DNA from: Bacillota bacterium
Lineage (GTDB): Bacteria; Bacillota; Limnochordia; DTU080
Reading direction: 5' to 3'
Length of the DNA: 58,251 bases
Assembly (NCBI GenBank): GCA_012840225.1
Contig: DULU01000064.1
Span: forward strand, 1 to 58,251
Part shown: piece by piece, positions 1 to 9,913 of the stretch
How positions within the stretch are numbered: the stretch's first letter is position 1
Layout: every line of letters begins with the position of its first letter
Notes under the pieces: model-generated
What the model was told of the DNA's origin: nothing
The model's input: the letters and a program-made list of their open reading frames with translations, nothing else
The model's database searches: none
Translations under genes and position numbers: made by a program

Positions 1-288
1 GCCGCCGCCGCGGGGGATTATCTGATGGCCGCCCTGACCTCGCTGAGCGGGGAATTTCCCGCCATTTTGGGCGAGGTGCGCGGCAAGGGTTGCCTTATCG
101 GCGTGGAGACCAAAATACCGGCCAAAGAGCTGGTCGCCGCCGCCAGGGAGTGCGGTTTGCTGCTTAATGCGGCCGGTGAAGCGGTGCTGCGCCTGATGCC
201 TCCGCTTAATGTAAAGAAAAGCGAGATGGATAAGGCTTTGACACAGCTGCGCCGGATAGTGCAGGAAAAGGCCAAGATCACCTCTTGA
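1..288 (+). CDS. argD: Acetylornithine aminotransferase, C-terminal part
   Basis: This is the last 95 codons of a PLP-dependent class III aminotransferase; the start lies outside the window. The tail shows the family pattern: VRGKGCLIGVE, then a GLLLNAAG segment and RLMPPLNV. These match the end of ArgD, which makes N-acetylornithine from N-acetylglutamate semialdehyde in arginine synthesis. The catalytic lysine would lie upstream and is not visible. It is followed after 30 bases by carB and then argG and argH, which supports an arginine role over another class III aminotransferase. ArgD in some bacteria also serves lysine synthesis; that cannot be judged here. Confidence 0.85.
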   Translation, partial: AAAAGDYLMAALTSLSGEFPAILGEVRGKGCLIGVETKIPAKELVAAARECGLLLNAAGEAVLRLMPPLNVKKSEMDKALTQLRRIVQEKAKITS

Positions 289-318
289 CCGGCGGCTTGA
301 TTAGGGAGGCAAAACCAC

Positions 319-3300
319 TTGATTTACCGGGAAAATAACCAGGGTGGAAAACAGGCACTGCGCAAGGTGGTAGTGATCGGCTCCGGGCCGATCATTATCG
401 GTCAGGCGGCGGAGTTCGATTATGCCGGCACGCAAGCCTGCAAGGCCTTGCGTGAGGAAGGTCTTGAGGTGGTGCTGATCAACTCCAACCCCGCTACCAT
501 CATGACCGATATAGAGATGGCGGACCGCATCTATATCGAGCCCCTGACCAGGGAGATGGCGGCGAAGATCATTGAAAAGGAGCGCCCGGACGGACTTTTA
601 CCCACCCTGGGGGGACAGACGGGTCTGAATTTAGCCTTCGACCTGGCCAAATCAGGGGTGCTGGAGCGCTTTGGCGTGCGCCTTTTGGGCACACCGCTCT
701 CGGCTATTGAAAAAGCGGAAGACCGGGAAAAGTTCAAACAGACCATGCAGGAGATCGGCGAACCGGTGCCTGAGTCGGCCATCGTATCCGATCTCGCCGC
801 GGCCGAAGAATTTGCCGCCACGATCGGCTATCCGATCATCGTGCGCCCGGCCTACACCCTGGGCGGTAGCGGCGGGGGTATCGCCGAAAACCCCTCCGAG
901 TTGCGGGAGATTGCCGGTCGAGGTCTGAAATACAGCCTGATCAAACAGGTTCTTCTGGAGAGAAGCGTAGCCGGCTGGAAAGAGATCGAATTCGAAGTGA
1001 TGCGGGATGCCGCCGACAACTGCATCACCATCTGCAGCATGGAGAATTTCGACCCCATAGGCATCCACACCGGCGATTCCATCGTCGTGGCGCCCAGTCA
1101 GACCTTGGCCGACAAAGAATATCAGATGCTGCGCAGTTCGGCCTTGCGCATCATCCGGGCTTTGGGGATCGAAGGCGGCTGCAATATCCAATTTGCTCTC
1201 GACCCCAACAGCTTGAATTATTATGTGATCGAGGTGAACCCGCGGGTCAGCCGCAGTTCCGCCTTAGCCTCCAAAGCCACCGGCTATCCGATAGCCCGGG
1301 TGGCCGCCAAGATCGCCGCCGGGCTGACCTTGCCGGAGATCGGCAATGCCGTCACCGGCAAGACCAGCGCCTGTTTCGAGCCGGTGGTCGATTATTGCGT
1401 GGTCAAGATTCCCAGATGGCCTTTCGACAAGTTCCGCAACGCCAACCGCCTTCTGGGCACGCAGATGAAAGCCACCGGTGAGGTGATGGCCATCGACCGC
1501 ACCTTTGAGGGGGCGCTGCAGAAGGCGGTGCGCTCCCTGGAGATTGGCCTGACGGGGCTGACGCTCAAGGGTATCGATCAGTGGAGCGATGAGGAGGTGG
1601 CCCGCCGGGTGGGGGTGGCCGACGACCAAAGGCTTTTTGTTTTGGCGGAGGCCTTGCGGCGGGGCATCACGGTCGACGAGATCTGCCGACGTACCAGGAT
1701 CGACCGCTGGTTTGTCGCCAAAATTGCCGGTATTGTGCATCTGGAGGAGCAGCTGCGCCGGGAAAACATCCGGGAGATCGATGACGAGCTCTTGCGGCAG
1801 GCTAAAGCGCTAGGCCTTTCCGACGAGCGCTTGGCCGAACTCCTCTCCTGCCGCCCGGCGGAGATATATGAAAAGAGAAAAAAGGCGGCCATCACTCCCG
1901 TCTATAAAATGGTGGACACCTGCGCTGCCGAATTTGAAGCCCAGACGCCCTATTATTATTCCACCTACGGCACGGAAGACGAAGCGCCGGACACCGGTCG
2001 GCGGCGGGTGGTGGTGCTCGGGGCCGGACCTATCCGCATCGGCCAGGGCATCGAGTTCGACTATTGCTCCGTCCATTCGGTGTGGGCGCTGCGCCGGGCC
2101 GGAGTGCAATCGATCATCATCAACAACAACCCCGAAACGGTCAGCACCGATTTCGACACCTCCGACCGCCTCTACTTCGAGCCGCTGACCCTGGAGGATG
2201 TGCTCCACATCGTCGCTAAGGAACAGCCCGAGGGGGTGGTGGTGCAGTTTGGCGGGCAGACGGCCATCAATCTGGCTGCGCCGCTCGCCAAGCACGGCGT
2301 GAAAATACTGGGCACTTCCATCGACGCCATCGACATGGCGGAAGACCGCAAGCGCACGGAAATTTTCCTCAACGGCCTCGGCATTCCCCAGACCGAAGGG
2401 GGCGCGGCCACCTCGTTGGAGGAAGGCATGGGCATCGCTCTGAAGCTCGGCTTTCCGCTTGTGGTGCGGCCTTCTTATGTCCTTGGCGGGAGGGCCATGG
2501 AGATTGTCTATAACGAAGTGGAACTTCTGGAATACCTGAAGTTCGCCGTGGCCGTCACCCCGGAACATCCGGTATTGATCGACCGCTACCTGCCCGGAAA
2601 AGAAGTGGAAGTGGATGCCGTGTGCGACGGGGAGACGGTGATCATCCCCGGCATCATGGAGCATATCGAGCGGGCCGGCGTGCATTCGGGCGATTCCTAT
2701 GCCGTCTTTCCTCCACAGGGGCTCTCGGCGGAGCACAAAAACGTCATCGTCGACCATACCGTGCGCATCGCCAGGGGACTCGGGGTGCGCGGCCTGGTGA
2801 ACATCCAGTATGTGGTCTATAACGGGCGGGTGTATGTCCTGGAAGTGAACCCCAGAGCCAGCCGGACGGTGCCGTTTTTGTCGAAGGTGACCGGCGTGCC
2901 CATGGTGGCCTTGGCCACCCAGGCCATGCTGGGCGCCCGCCTCGCCGATCTGGGGTATACCACCGGCTTGCTTCCGGAGCCGCCCTATGTGTCGGTGAAA
3001 GCTCCGGTGTTCTCCTTTGAGAAGCTCGGAGCCGTCGATGTGTTCCTCGGTCCGGAGATGAAATCCACGGGAGAAGTGCTGGGTATCGACCGGGAGTATT
3101 CTCATGCCTTATTCAAAGCCATCGTGGCTGCCGGCTTCCAGATCCCCAAGGAAGGCGTGATTTTAGCCACCCTGGCAGACAAAGATAAAGCCGAGGGAGT
3201 GGAGCTGATGGCGGGATTTCATGCCCTGGGATATAAACTGATGGCCACCTCGGGCACAGCCGCCGCCCTCGCTGCCGCCGGTCTACCGGTGACCGAGGTG

Positions 3301-3564
3301 AAAAAGGTGACCGAAGGGCATCCCAATGTGCTCACCTTCATTAAGGAGAACCGGGTGAGCATGATCATCAACACCCCGACCCGCGGCAAAGTGCCGGAAC
3401 GCAACGGCTTCCAGATCCGCCGGGCGGCGGTGGAATTCCGCATCCCTTGCCTCACCTCGCTGGACACGGCCAAAGCGGTGCTGTCCGTGCTGCAGTCGCA
3501 CAGAAGCGGGAGCGATCTCGAACCCAAAACGCTGAACGATTACCTAATAACGTACGTTTCATAG
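319..3564 (+). CDS. carB: Carbamoyl-phosphate synthase large subunit
   Basis: Makes carbamoyl phosphate from bicarbonate, two ATP and ammonia passed on by the glutaminase subunit CarA, for arginine and pyrimidine synthesis. At 1081 residues it has the usual full length. Two homologous synthetase halves are visible: the first opens with [13 protein letters not shown] near residue 17, the second with [13 protein letters not shown] near 562. An MGS-like regulatory domain follows from about residue 960 (TSGTAAAL, then INTPTRGK). The start is TTG, preceded by AGGGAGGC at 303-310; no better ATG is in reach. carA is not between argD and carB, which is unusual because the subunits are normally adjacent. 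Confidence 0.97.
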   Translation: MIYRENNQGGKQALRKVVVIGSGPIIIGQAAEFDYAGTQACKALREEGLEVVLINSNPATIMTDIEMADRIYIEPLTREMAAKIIEKERPDGLLPTLGGQTGLNLAFDLAKSGVLERFGVRLLGTPLSAIEKAEDREKFKQTMQEIGEPVPESAIVSDLAAAEEFAATIGYPIIVRPAYTLGGSGGGIAENPSELREIAGRGLKYSLIKQVLLERSVAGWKEIEFEVMRDAADNCITICSMENFDPIGIHTGDSIVVAPSQTLADKEYQMLRSSALRIIRALGIEGGCNIQFALDPNSLNYYVIEVNPRVSRSSALASKATGYPIARVAAKIAAGLTLPEIGNAVTGKTSACFEPVVDYCVVKIPRWPFDKFRNANRLLGTQMKATGEVMAIDRTFEGALQKAVRSLEIGLTGLTLKGIDQWSDEEVARRVGVADDQRLFVLAEALRRGITVDEICRRTRIDRWFVAKIAGIVHLEEQLRRENIREIDDELLRQAKALGLSDERLAELLSCRPAEIYEKRKKAAITPVYKMVDTCAAEFEAQTPYYYSTYGTEDEAPDTGRRRVVVLGAGPIRIGQGIEFDYCSVHSVWALRRAGVQSIIINNNPETVSTDFDTSDRLYFEPLTLEDVLHIVAKEQPEGVVVQFGGQTAINLAAPLAKHGVKILGTSIDAIDMAEDRKRTEIFLNGLGIPQTEGGAATSLEEGMGIALKLGFPLVVRPSYVLGGRAMEIVYNEVELLEYLKFAVAVTPEHPVLIDRYLPGKEVEVDAVCDGETVIIPGIMEHIERAGVHSGDSYAVFPPQGLSAEHKNVIVDHTVRIARGLGVRGLVNIQYVVYNGRVYVLEVNPRASRTVPFLSKVTGVPMVALATQAMLGARLADLGYTTGLLPEPPYVSVKAPVFSFEKLGAVDVFLGPEMKSTGEVLGIDREYSHALFKAIVAAGFQIPKEGVILATLADKDKAEGVELMAGFHALGYKLMATSGTAAALAAAGLPVTEVKKVTEGHPNVLTFIKENRVSMIINTPTRGKVPERNGFQIRRAAVEFRIPCLTSLDTAKAVLSVLQSHRSGSDLEPKTLNDYLITYVS

Positions 3565-3576
3565 AAGGAGAAAAAT

Positions 3577-4800
3577 ATGAGCGCTGTGAAAAAAGTTGTG
3601 TTGGCCTATTCCGGAGGGCTCGATACCTCCATCATCATCCCGTGGTTGAAGGAAAACTACGGCTGTGCCGTGATCGCCATGGTAGCCGATGTGGGTCAGG
3701 GCGAGGAACTGGACGGCATAGTGGAAAAGGCCAAAAAAAGCGGAGCCGACAAGGTCTATGTGGAAGATCTGAAAGAGGAGCTGATCACGGAGGTCATCTG
3801 GCCCACCCTGAAAGCCGGGGCGGTATATGAAGGCAAATACCTCCTGGGCACGTCCATGGCCCGGCCGGTGATCGCCCGGCGCCAGGTGGAAATAGCTCAC
3901 GCCGAGGGCGCGGACGCCCTGGCCCACGGCTGTACGGGGAAGGGCAACGACCAGGTGCGCTTCGAGCTTACTTATAAAGCGCTCGATCCTTCCCTCAAGA
4001 TCATCGCACCCTGGCGGGTATGGAACTTGCGCTCCCGGGAAGAAGAGATCGACTACGGGCAAGCCCGCGGCATACCCGTGCCCGTCACCAAGGAAAAAAA
4101 TTACTCCATGGATCGCAACATCTGGCATATCTCCTATGAAGGCGGGATTCTGGAAGATCCCTGGCAGGCGCCGGCGGAAGAAATGTTCCTCATCGGCAAA
4201 AGCCCGGAGTTGGCCGCCGATGAACCTGAGATCGTCACCGTGTCTTTCGTCAAAGGCGTGCCCACGGCCCTCAACGGCGAGGAGTTGCCGCCGGTGGCGC
4301 TCCTGCAGAAACTGAACGAGCTGGGCGCCCGTCACGGCATCGGCCGCGTCGATCTGGTGGAAAACCGCCTGGTGGGTATGAAGTCGCGCGGGGTGTATGA
4401 GACTCCCGGCGGCACGATATTAGTGGTGGCCCACCGGGAGCTGGAACATCTCTGCATCGACCGGGACACCTTGCACTATAAAGACGTGATCGCTGTGCGC
4501 TATGCCGAACTGGTATATTACGGCCAGTGGTTCAGCCAACTGCGGCGGGCTTTAGATGCTTTTGTGGAGGAGACGCAGACCTGGGTCACCGGCGATGTGC
4601 GGCTGAAATTATATAAAGGGAACACTATCATCATGGGCAGGCGTTCACCCTATTCGCTCTACCAGCATGATCTGGCCACTTTCGGAGCCGATCAGGTCTA
4701 CAGGCAAGCCGATGCCGAGGGCTTCATCAATCTGTTCGGCCTGCCTATGACCGTGGAAGCCGCCAGGCGGGCTAAAGCCGGGAAAGGAGAGCCGCAGTGA
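3577..4800 (+). CDS. argG: Argininosuccinate synthase
   Basis: Joins citrulline and aspartate with ATP to give argininosuccinate. The N-terminal PP-loop AYSGGLDTS (residues 10-18) binds ATP, and the 407-residue length is normal. The ATG sits behind GAAGGAG, 12 bases after the carB stop. The last codons overlap the GTG of argH in a GTGA arrangement, so synthase and lyase are probably translationally coupled. argF, which supplies citrulline, is not in the window. Confidence 0.97.
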   Translation: MSAVKKVVLAYSGGLDTSIIIPWLKENYGCAVIAMVADVGQGEELDGIVEKAKKSGADKVYVEDLKEELITEVIWPTLKAGAVYEGKYLLGTSMARPVIARRQVEIAHAEGADALAHGCTGKGNDQVRFELTYKALDPSLKIIAPWRVWNLRSREEEIDYGQARGIPVPVTKEKNYSMDRNIWHISYEGGILEDPWQAPAEEMFLIGKSPELAADEPEIVTVSFVKGVPTALNGEELPPVALLQKLNELGARHGIGRVDLVENRLVGMKSRGVYETPGGTILVVAHRELEHLCIDRDTLHYKDVIAVRYAELVYYGQWFSQLRRALDAFVEETQTWVTGDVRLKLYKGNTIIMGRRSPYSLYQHDLATFGADQVYRQADAEGFINLFGLPMTVEAARRAKAGKGEPQ

Positions 4801-6191
4801 AATTGTGGTCCGGCCGGTTTGCGGCGGCGACCGACAGAAGAGTCGACGATTTCCACTCTTCGATTGCTTTTGACAGCCGGTTATATCGCTACGACATCAG
4901 GGGCAGTCAAGCCCATGCCCGGGCTCTGGCGCGGGCGGGGATCATCACCGGAGAAGAGGCGAAAGCCATAATAGAAGGCCTGGAAGGCCTGCTCATGGAT
5001 ATCGAAGCCGGTAAGGTGGAGTTCAGCAAAGAGGCGGAGGATATCCACATGAACATCGAGGCGCTGCTCACCGCCCGCATCGGTACGGCCGGCGCCAAGC
5101 TGCACACCGCCAGGAGCCGCAACGACCAGGTGGCGCTGGACACCAGGATGTACCTGCGCCATGAGCTGGGGGTCATCGAGTCCTTGCTGGCCGGCCTGCA
5201 GACGGCCTGCCTTGAGCTGGCCGGACGGGCCGGCATGGCCGTCATGCCCGGCTATACCCATCTGCAGCCGGCGCAACCCATCCTCTTCGCTCACCACCTT
5301 TTGGCCTATGTGGAGATGCTGCAGCGGGACCGGGAACGCCTGGCCGACTGTTTCAAACGGGTGAATGTCTGCCCGCTGGGCTCCGGGGCGCTCGCCGGGG
5401 TGCCCTACCCGCTCGATCGGCAGGCCGTGGCTAAAGAACTGGGATTTGCCGGCATCACCCGGAACAGCCTCGATGCCGTCTCCGACCGCGACTACATCCT
5501 GGAATTTATGGCCGCCGCCGCCATAATGATGATGCATATCAGCCGCCTGTGCGAGGATGTGGTGCTTTGGGCTACGGCGGAGTTCGGCTTTGTAGAGCTT
5601 GACGACGCCTTCAGCACCGGCAGCAGCATCATGCCGCAGAAGAAGAATCCTGATGTGGCCGAGCTGGCCAGGGGCAAATCCGGGCGCGTCTTCGGCCACC
5701 TCCTCGGCTTGCTCTCGGTGATGAAAGGGCTGCCCCTGGCTTACAACAAAGATATGCAGGAGGATAAGGAAGCCTTATTTGATACGGTGGACACCTGCAA
5801 AGCCGTGCTGACCATCATGGCACCCATGATCTCCACCTTGCAGGTAAACCGGGAGCGCATGGAGAAAGCCTGCCGCAGGGGTTTCCTGACCGCCACCGAT
5901 CTGGCCGACTACCTGGTGAGAAAAGGTCTGCCTTTCCGGAAAGCGCATGAGTTGACCGGACGAGTGGTCAGAAAGTGTATAGAACAAAATAAAACCCTTG
6001 AGGAATTAACCTTGCCCGAGTGGCAGGAACTCCTGCCCATGGTTGACGAAGAAGTGCTGAGGGCCGTCACCCTGCACGGAGCGACGGCCGCCCGCAAGCT
6101 GCCCGGCGGCACGGCTCCGGAGACGGTGGCCGCCGCTGTGGCTGAAGCCCGGAAAACGGTGCTGATCAGGCTGGTTCCGGATCACGATTAA
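4797..6191 (+). CDS. argH: Argininosuccinate lyase
   Basis: Cleaves argininosuccinate to arginine and fumarate. It belongs to the fumarase/aspartase superfamily and carries the signature [12 protein letters not shown] near residues 276-287, with the substrate-loop region [16 protein letters not shown] near residue 105. At 464 residues it is full length. The start is GTG, overlapping the argG stop by 4 bases. The coding order argD-carB-argG-argH with minimal gaps indicates one transcript; no terminator is obvious before the next gene. Confidence 0.97.
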   Translation: MKLWSGRFAAATDRRVDDFHSSIAFDSRLYRYDIRGSQAHARALARAGIITGEEAKAIIEGLEGLLMDIEAGKVEFSKEAEDIHMNIEALLTARIGTAGAKLHTARSRNDQVALDTRMYLRHELGVIESLLAGLQTACLELAGRAGMAVMPGYTHLQPAQPILFAHHLLAYVEMLQRDRERLADCFKRVNVCPLGSGALAGVPYPLDRQAVAKELGFAGITRNSLDAVSDRDYILEFMAAAAIMMMHISRLCEDVVLWATAEFGFVELDDAFSTGSSIMPQKKNPDVAELARGKSGRVFGHLLGLLSVMKGLPLAYNKDMQEDKEALFDTVDTCKAVLTIMAPMISTLQVNRERMEKACRRGFLTATDLADYLVRKGLPFRKAHELTGRVVRKCIEQNKTLEELTLPEWQELLPMVDEEVLRAVTLHGATAARKLPGGTAPETVAAAVAEARKTVLIRLVPDHD

Positions 6192-6258
6192 TAAATAGAC
6201 ATTCGATTATATGTGGATGAGGTGGATCCTCTTGGTGGAGAGCATTTGGAGGCAAAGG

Positions 6259-7713
6259 TTGGCGGCCATGAAGGACAAAAAGCTGAAAACGCGCGCCTTC
6301 GCCGCTTTTAACACAAACATCGATGTGGTGGTGCATCTGACCGGAGAGATGCTGGCGGACATCATCGCCGGCCTGGAGAAGACGGCGGCTAATGAGGCTC
6401 TGTTGCGGAAGCTCGAGCAGCCTGTGCAGTCCGAGGCCGAACTCCCGGAGGTAGTCGACGATGTCGGTGCTTTTCTCCGGGTCATCCGCTATAAAGTGGA
6501 GGAAGGTAAGGCGCATCATGTGGTGATGACCGCCACTTTCGCCGACTGGCTGAAACAAAACTTCAGACAGGTGTTCACCACCATGGGCGGTCAGGCCGGC
6601 ATCATTGCCAACCAGATGGCGGCTTTGGAAGCAGCCTCCATTTGCTACACACCACTGCTCTCCCCGGCGCAAGCCGAGCTGTTTGATTCACGGGTGAAGA
6701 TACCCAAAGTGGTCAAGAAAGCCGGCGGGCAAGCGCTGGAGCTAGTGCCGGTGGAAAAGGCGGCCGAAGCGGGTGACGCCGTCAAAGTGAACTGGATTTT
6801 CGAGTATTCCAAAGGCGAGATCTTCCATTTCGGTTCTCTGCCTGTGGAAACCAACAGAGCCAACCGGGTGATCCTCGCCACCAGGCCGCGGGAGTCGGTG
6901 ATGGCTTTTCCCGAAGAGATGCTGCCGTGGCTCGGGGAACTCGGCTCCTGCATCGATGTGGCCTTTATGGCCGGCTATCATTATGCCGCACCGGAAAACA
7001 ACGGCGGCCGCGATTTTGCCGGCTATATGGCCTATACCCTGGACAGCCTGGCCCGTCTGACCAGCCGGAACAAAAGATTGCGCCTGCATTATGAATATGT
7101 GCCTATGAAACAATATGAGCCGCTGGAAGCGGCGGTGCTGCGCGGCATCAGCCCTTATATCCATAGCCTGGGCATCAACGAAATCGAGATCGTCAGGGCC
7201 CTGCAGAAGCTGGGGCATGAGGCGGCGGCAGAAGCCGTCAAAAAAGGAGAAGACGCTTATTATCTGTATAAAGGAGCCAAAGTGCTCTTCGACGATCTCG
7301 GCATGGAGCGCATTCATGTGCACAACCTGGGCTATTATGTGGTCGTGATGCGCAAGCCCTACCCGATATCCTGGCAGGATGCCCAAGCCGCCTCGCTATA
7401 TGCCTCTATGGTATGTGGCGTCAAAGCCAAATATGGCGGCTACCCGCAAGTGCAGCATCTGGCGGAGTTGGCCGAGTTTCCGCTTTCGGAAATCGGCTTC
7501 GCACAGCTGAAGATGTTTGAGAGCGCGGTGAAAAATGAGCTCCGCCCGCTGGCCGAGGGAGTCTGGGAAGGGGAAGATCATTATGTGCTGGTGATTCCCG
7601 CTCATGTGATCCCAAACCCGTTGGTCACCGTGGGCATGGGCGATACCATTTCTTCCTCATCTTTTGCCATGGAAGCAGCATTAGCCGTTGACACGATGAC
7701 GGCGAAATGCTAA
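6259..7713 (+). CDS. ADP-dependent glucokinase/phosphofructokinase family kinase
   Basis: A sugar kinase of the ADP_PFK_GK family, which uses ADP instead of ATP to phosphorylate glucose or fructose 6-phosphate and is best known from archaea. Conserved features seen: FNTNID near the N terminus (sugar site), MGGQAGIIANQ, an RIHVHNLGYY stretch, and the catalytic GMGDTISSSSF close to the C terminus. The reading frame is open back to 6211, but TTG at 6259 lies six bases after GGAGG (6248-6252), so I chose it; ATG at 6268 is the alternative. The glutamate that follows GKA in archaeal ADP-glucokinases appears as His here (GKAHH), so the preferred sugar is uncertain. It lies 67 bases after argH, without functional link to arginine genes. 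Confidence 0.85.
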   Translation: MAAMKDKKLKTRAFAAFNTNIDVVVHLTGEMLADIIAGLEKTAANEALLRKLEQPVQSEAELPEVVDDVGAFLRVIRYKVEEGKAHHVVMTATFADWLKQNFRQVFTTMGGQAGIIANQMAALEAASICYTPLLSPAQAELFDSRVKIPKVVKKAGGQALELVPVEKAAEAGDAVKVNWIFEYSKGEIFHFGSLPVETNRANRVILATRPRESVMAFPEEMLPWLGELGSCIDVAFMAGYHYAAPENNGGRDFAGYMAYTLDSLARLTSRNKRLRLHYEYVPMKQYEPLEAAVLRGISPYIHSLGINEIEIVRALQKLGHEAAAEAVKKGEDAYYLYKGAKVLFDDLGMERIHVHNLGYYVVVMRKPYPISWQDAQAASLYASMVCGVKAKYGGYPQVQHLAELAEFPLSEIGFAQLKMFESAVKNELRPLAEGVWEGEDHYVLVIPAHVIPNPLVTVGMGDTISSSSFAMEAALAVDTMTAKC

Positions 7714-7716
7714 AGT
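7688..7716 (+). promoter_or_regulatory. Likely promoter of the aminotransferase T-box transcript
   Basis: TTGACA at 7688-7693, a 17-base spacer, and TAAAGT at 7711-7716. It lies inside the last codons of the upstream kinase gene and ends about 25 bases before the conserved start of the T-box leader, the expected place for its start site. The -35 is perfect and the -10 is 4 of 6. Inferred from sequence only. Confidence 0.6.
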
Positions 7717-7734
7717 GAAAACACTAACCTTATA

Positions 7735-8061
7735 TGTACCGGCGATGACCGAGGAAGAGTAGTCACCGGGAGCCACAGTGCGCCGGGAAAACCCAGGCGC
7801 CCAGAGAGCCGTCCGGGTGGTGCAAGGACGGATGGTGATGGTGATGAAGCCGCCTCGAGAGCTGTTGCGGGAACTGGACGGCCGTGCGGCGCCGGTCGCA
7901 CGTCTGCCTTGGTCCTCATTATCGCAACCGGAGGGCTACCGTTAGATGCTGCCGGCGCTTTCTTCAAAGAGAGCGCTCACTGAGGCTGTCGCTGCGAGGC
8001 GGCAGCGAAGTTGGGTGGTACCGTGACGCCTTCACCCCAATGGGGGGTGGAGGCTTTTTTT
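7735..8061 (+). promoter_or_regulatory. T-box leader, predicted Ala (GCC) specifier
   Basis: A tRNA-sensing leader that lets transcription continue when the matching tRNA is uncharged. Stem I elements seen are GGCGATGACCGAGGAAGAGTA (7741 on), CAGAGAGCC and GGTGCAAGG. The T-box motif AAGTTGGGTGGTACCG is at 8008-8023, followed directly by a terminator. Aligned on GATGAA with the Leu T-box further along this window, the triplet at 7849-7851 is GCC, an alanine codon. The TGGT bulge suits a tRNA with A at the discriminator position, as tRNA-Ala has. The class assignment is firm; the specifier rests on a by-eye alignment. Confidence 0.9.
8028..8061 (+). terminator. T-box attenuator terminator
   Basis: An 11-bp stem (GCCTTCACCCC with GGGGTGGAGGC, one G-T pair) followed by seven T. 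It lies just after the T-box motif and 47 bases before the aminotransferase ATG, so it is the conditional terminator of the leader. Confidence 0.9.
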
Positions 8062-8107
8062 ATTTGTCTTTAATGTCTTTGTCTTTAGGTCGGAGAGGAG
8101 AAGTGCT

Positions 8108-9340
8108 ATGCCGGACTGGACGCGCTATTATGCGCAAAGAGTGACAGGGATGAGAGCTTCGGACATCCGCGACGCCTTTAAACTGGCCGAGGAACCAGGC
8201 ATCATCTCTTTTGCCGGTGGATTTCCCGCCCCCGATTCCTTTCCGGTGGCCGAGGTGCGCCGCCTTTTGGCCGAGCTTCTTATGACCGAGCCGGCCGCAG
8301 CTTTGCAATATGGCCCGACGGAAGGTTATTACCAACTGCGCCGGTTCATTGCCGGACAGATGGCCGGGGAGGGTATCGCCGTCGAGCCGGAGAACATTCT
8401 GGTCACCAGCGGCTCGCAGCAAGCCCTGGATCTGATCTGCAAGCTCTTCGTCAACCCGGGGGACACGGTGCTGGTGGAACTGCCGGCTTATATCGGCGGC
8501 ATCAACGCCGCCATCAACTACCAGGCCGATCTGGTCGGCATACCGCTGGACGAAGAAGGGCTTGTCCCTGCCGAAATGGTGAAGATCCTGAAGAACCTGA
8601 AGGCGGCAGGCCGGCGGCCGGCGCTGCTTTATGTTGTACCCAACTTCCAGAATCCGACCGGGGTGACGATGAGCAGTGCCCGGCGGCGGCAACTTCTGGC
8701 CTTGGCGGCAGAATACGACTTTTTGATCATCGAAGATAATCCTTATGGCAGCCTGCGGTATGAAGGGCAGCCGCTTCCCCATCTCAAGACCATGGACGGC
8801 GAAGATCGGGTCCTCTACCTGGGATCATTTTCCAAGGTGTTCCTGCCCGGCCTGCGCCTGGGCTGGATTGCCGCCGACCAGGCAGTGATCCAGAAGCTGA
8901 CCGTGGCCAAACAGGGCACCGATCTCTGCGGCAATTCCCTCGGGCAAAAGCTGGTATACGCTTATGCCGAAAGCGGCCGCCTCGAACCCCACATCGCCCA
9001 CCTGCTCTCCCTCTACCGCAGGAAGAGGGATATCGCTCTCTCCTCCCTAACCAGGTTTTTCCCGCCCGGCATCAGCTGGTCCAAACCGGAGGGAGGCTTC
9101 TTCATCTGGCTCACCCTGCCCGCCGGCCTCGACGCCCGGGCTTTGCTGCCCCAAGCCATTGCGGAAGAGAAAGTGGCCTACATACCCGGCGGAGCCTTCT
9201 TTGTCGATGGTAGCGGCCGGAACACCATCCGCTTGGCTTTCAGCCAGGTCGGGGAGGAGGAACTGGTGGAAGGAATACGCCGCCTGGGCCGCTTTTTCGC
9301 CGGGGTGCTGGAGAAGCGGCGTGGGGCCACCACAGCCTGA
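8108..9340 (+). CDS. Class I/II PLP-dependent aminotransferase (2-aminoadipate aminotransferase-like)
   Basis: Fold-type I aminotransferase of the LysN/AadAT-like group, 410 residues. The PLP lysine is K243 in LGSFSKVFLPGLRLGW; YVVPNFQNPTG and IIEDNPYG are the cofactor-site motifs. The N-terminal AGGFPAPDSFP is typical of this group, which acts on aromatic, branched-chain or aminoadipate substrates; sequence alone does not fix the substrate. The ATG follows GGAGAGGAG. Expression is governed by the T-box leader just upstream, whose specifier reads as alanine. That suggests the enzyme forms alanine from pyruvate, or feeds a pathway tied to alanine, which is an inference. It is followed by a flavodoxin-like gene and the ilv-leu genes. 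Confidence 0.88.
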   Translation: MPDWTRYYAQRVTGMRASDIRDAFKLAEEPGIISFAGGFPAPDSFPVAEVRRLLAELLMTEPAAALQYGPTEGYYQLRRFIAGQMAGEGIAVEPENILVTSGSQQALDLICKLFVNPGDTVLVELPAYIGGINAAINYQADLVGIPLDEEGLVPAEMVKILKNLKAAGRRPALLYVVPNFQNPTGVTMSSARRRQLLALAAEYDFLIIEDNPYGSLRYEGQPLPHLKTMDGEDRVLYLGSFSKVFLPGLRLGWIAADQAVIQKLTVAKQGTDLCGNSLGQKLVYAYAESGRLEPHIAHLLSLYRRKRDIALSSLTRFFPPGISWSKPEGGFFIWLTLPAGLDARALLPQAIAEEKVAYIPGGAFFVDGSGRNTIRLAFSQVGEEELVEGIRRLGRFFAGVLEKRRGATTA

Positions 9341-9428
9341 GTAACGCCTCGTGCTTGAATAAATTCTCCTGGGTGAAGGAAAGCCCGCTCGCCAAGCCGA
9401 ACAGTAATGCGGTGCGGAGGTGAAAAGG

Positions 9429-9851
9429 ATGCGGGCTTTAATTCTTTACAGCAGTACCGGCAAGTTGGATGAGCTGGTCAAGGGACTGGAGTCCGGCCTG
9501 CGTTCCGTCGGTTACGACGTGCAGCTCATGGAGGCGGCGGCAGCTTTGAGCACACCTGCCGTTTCGGCGGGCAGATATGATCTGATATGTGTCGGAAGTC
9601 CGGCTGAAGGTCTTTTCGGCGGCAGCATCGCCGCCGATGTGAATGCCGCCATCAAGCACTTCAGCCGCCTGCAGGGCCGGCCGTGCGCCGCTTTCGTCAA
9701 GGCCAGGCTGATCGGCAGCTCCCGCAGTTTGCGCACTTTGATGGAAGCCATGGAGTCGCAGGGTGCCTGGGTGCAGGATTTTGCCGCCGTCGGCACGCCG
9801 GCCGACGCCTATCGCCTGGGCAGGAGGCTGCAGAGTGTGCAGCAGCTATAA
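9429..9851 (+). CDS. Small flavodoxin-like fold protein
   Basis: A 140-residue protein. The N-terminal ALILYSSTGKLDE matches the first strand and phosphate loop of flavodoxins, and YDLICVGSPAEG matches the second conserved loop. Such proteins bind FMN and shuttle electrons, but the loop is not the canonical T-x-T-G-x-T, so FMN binding is uncertain. I start it at ATG 9429, eight bases after GCGGAGG; GTG 9420 overlaps that site and is less likely. Its partner is unknown. It sits between the aminotransferase and ilvD with gaps of 88 and 62 bases. Confidence 0.7.
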   Translation: MRALILYSSTGKLDELVKGLESGLRSVGYDVQLMEAAAALSTPAVSAGRYDLICVGSPAEGLFGGSIAADVNAAIKHFSRLQGRPCAAFVKARLIGSSRSLRTLMEAMESQGAWVQDFAAVGTPADAYRLGRRLQSVQQL

Positions 9852-9913
9852 GAAGGCGATATCACCGCAAGAATAAAAACCCCGAATAGGGATGGCGAAA
9901 GAAGGTTTTTGTT

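Noticed and set aside
1810-3105. 431-codon open frame on the minus strand inside carB
   Set aside because: It is the mirror of a GC-rich, strongly conserved gene; the translation is His/Gly/Arg-rich without any motif.
9876-9910. Inverted repeat AAAAACC / GGTTTTT between the flavodoxin-like gene and ilvD as a terminator
   Set aside because: The stem is AT-rich and short, and its 3' arm overlaps the ilvD ribosome site; too weak to call.
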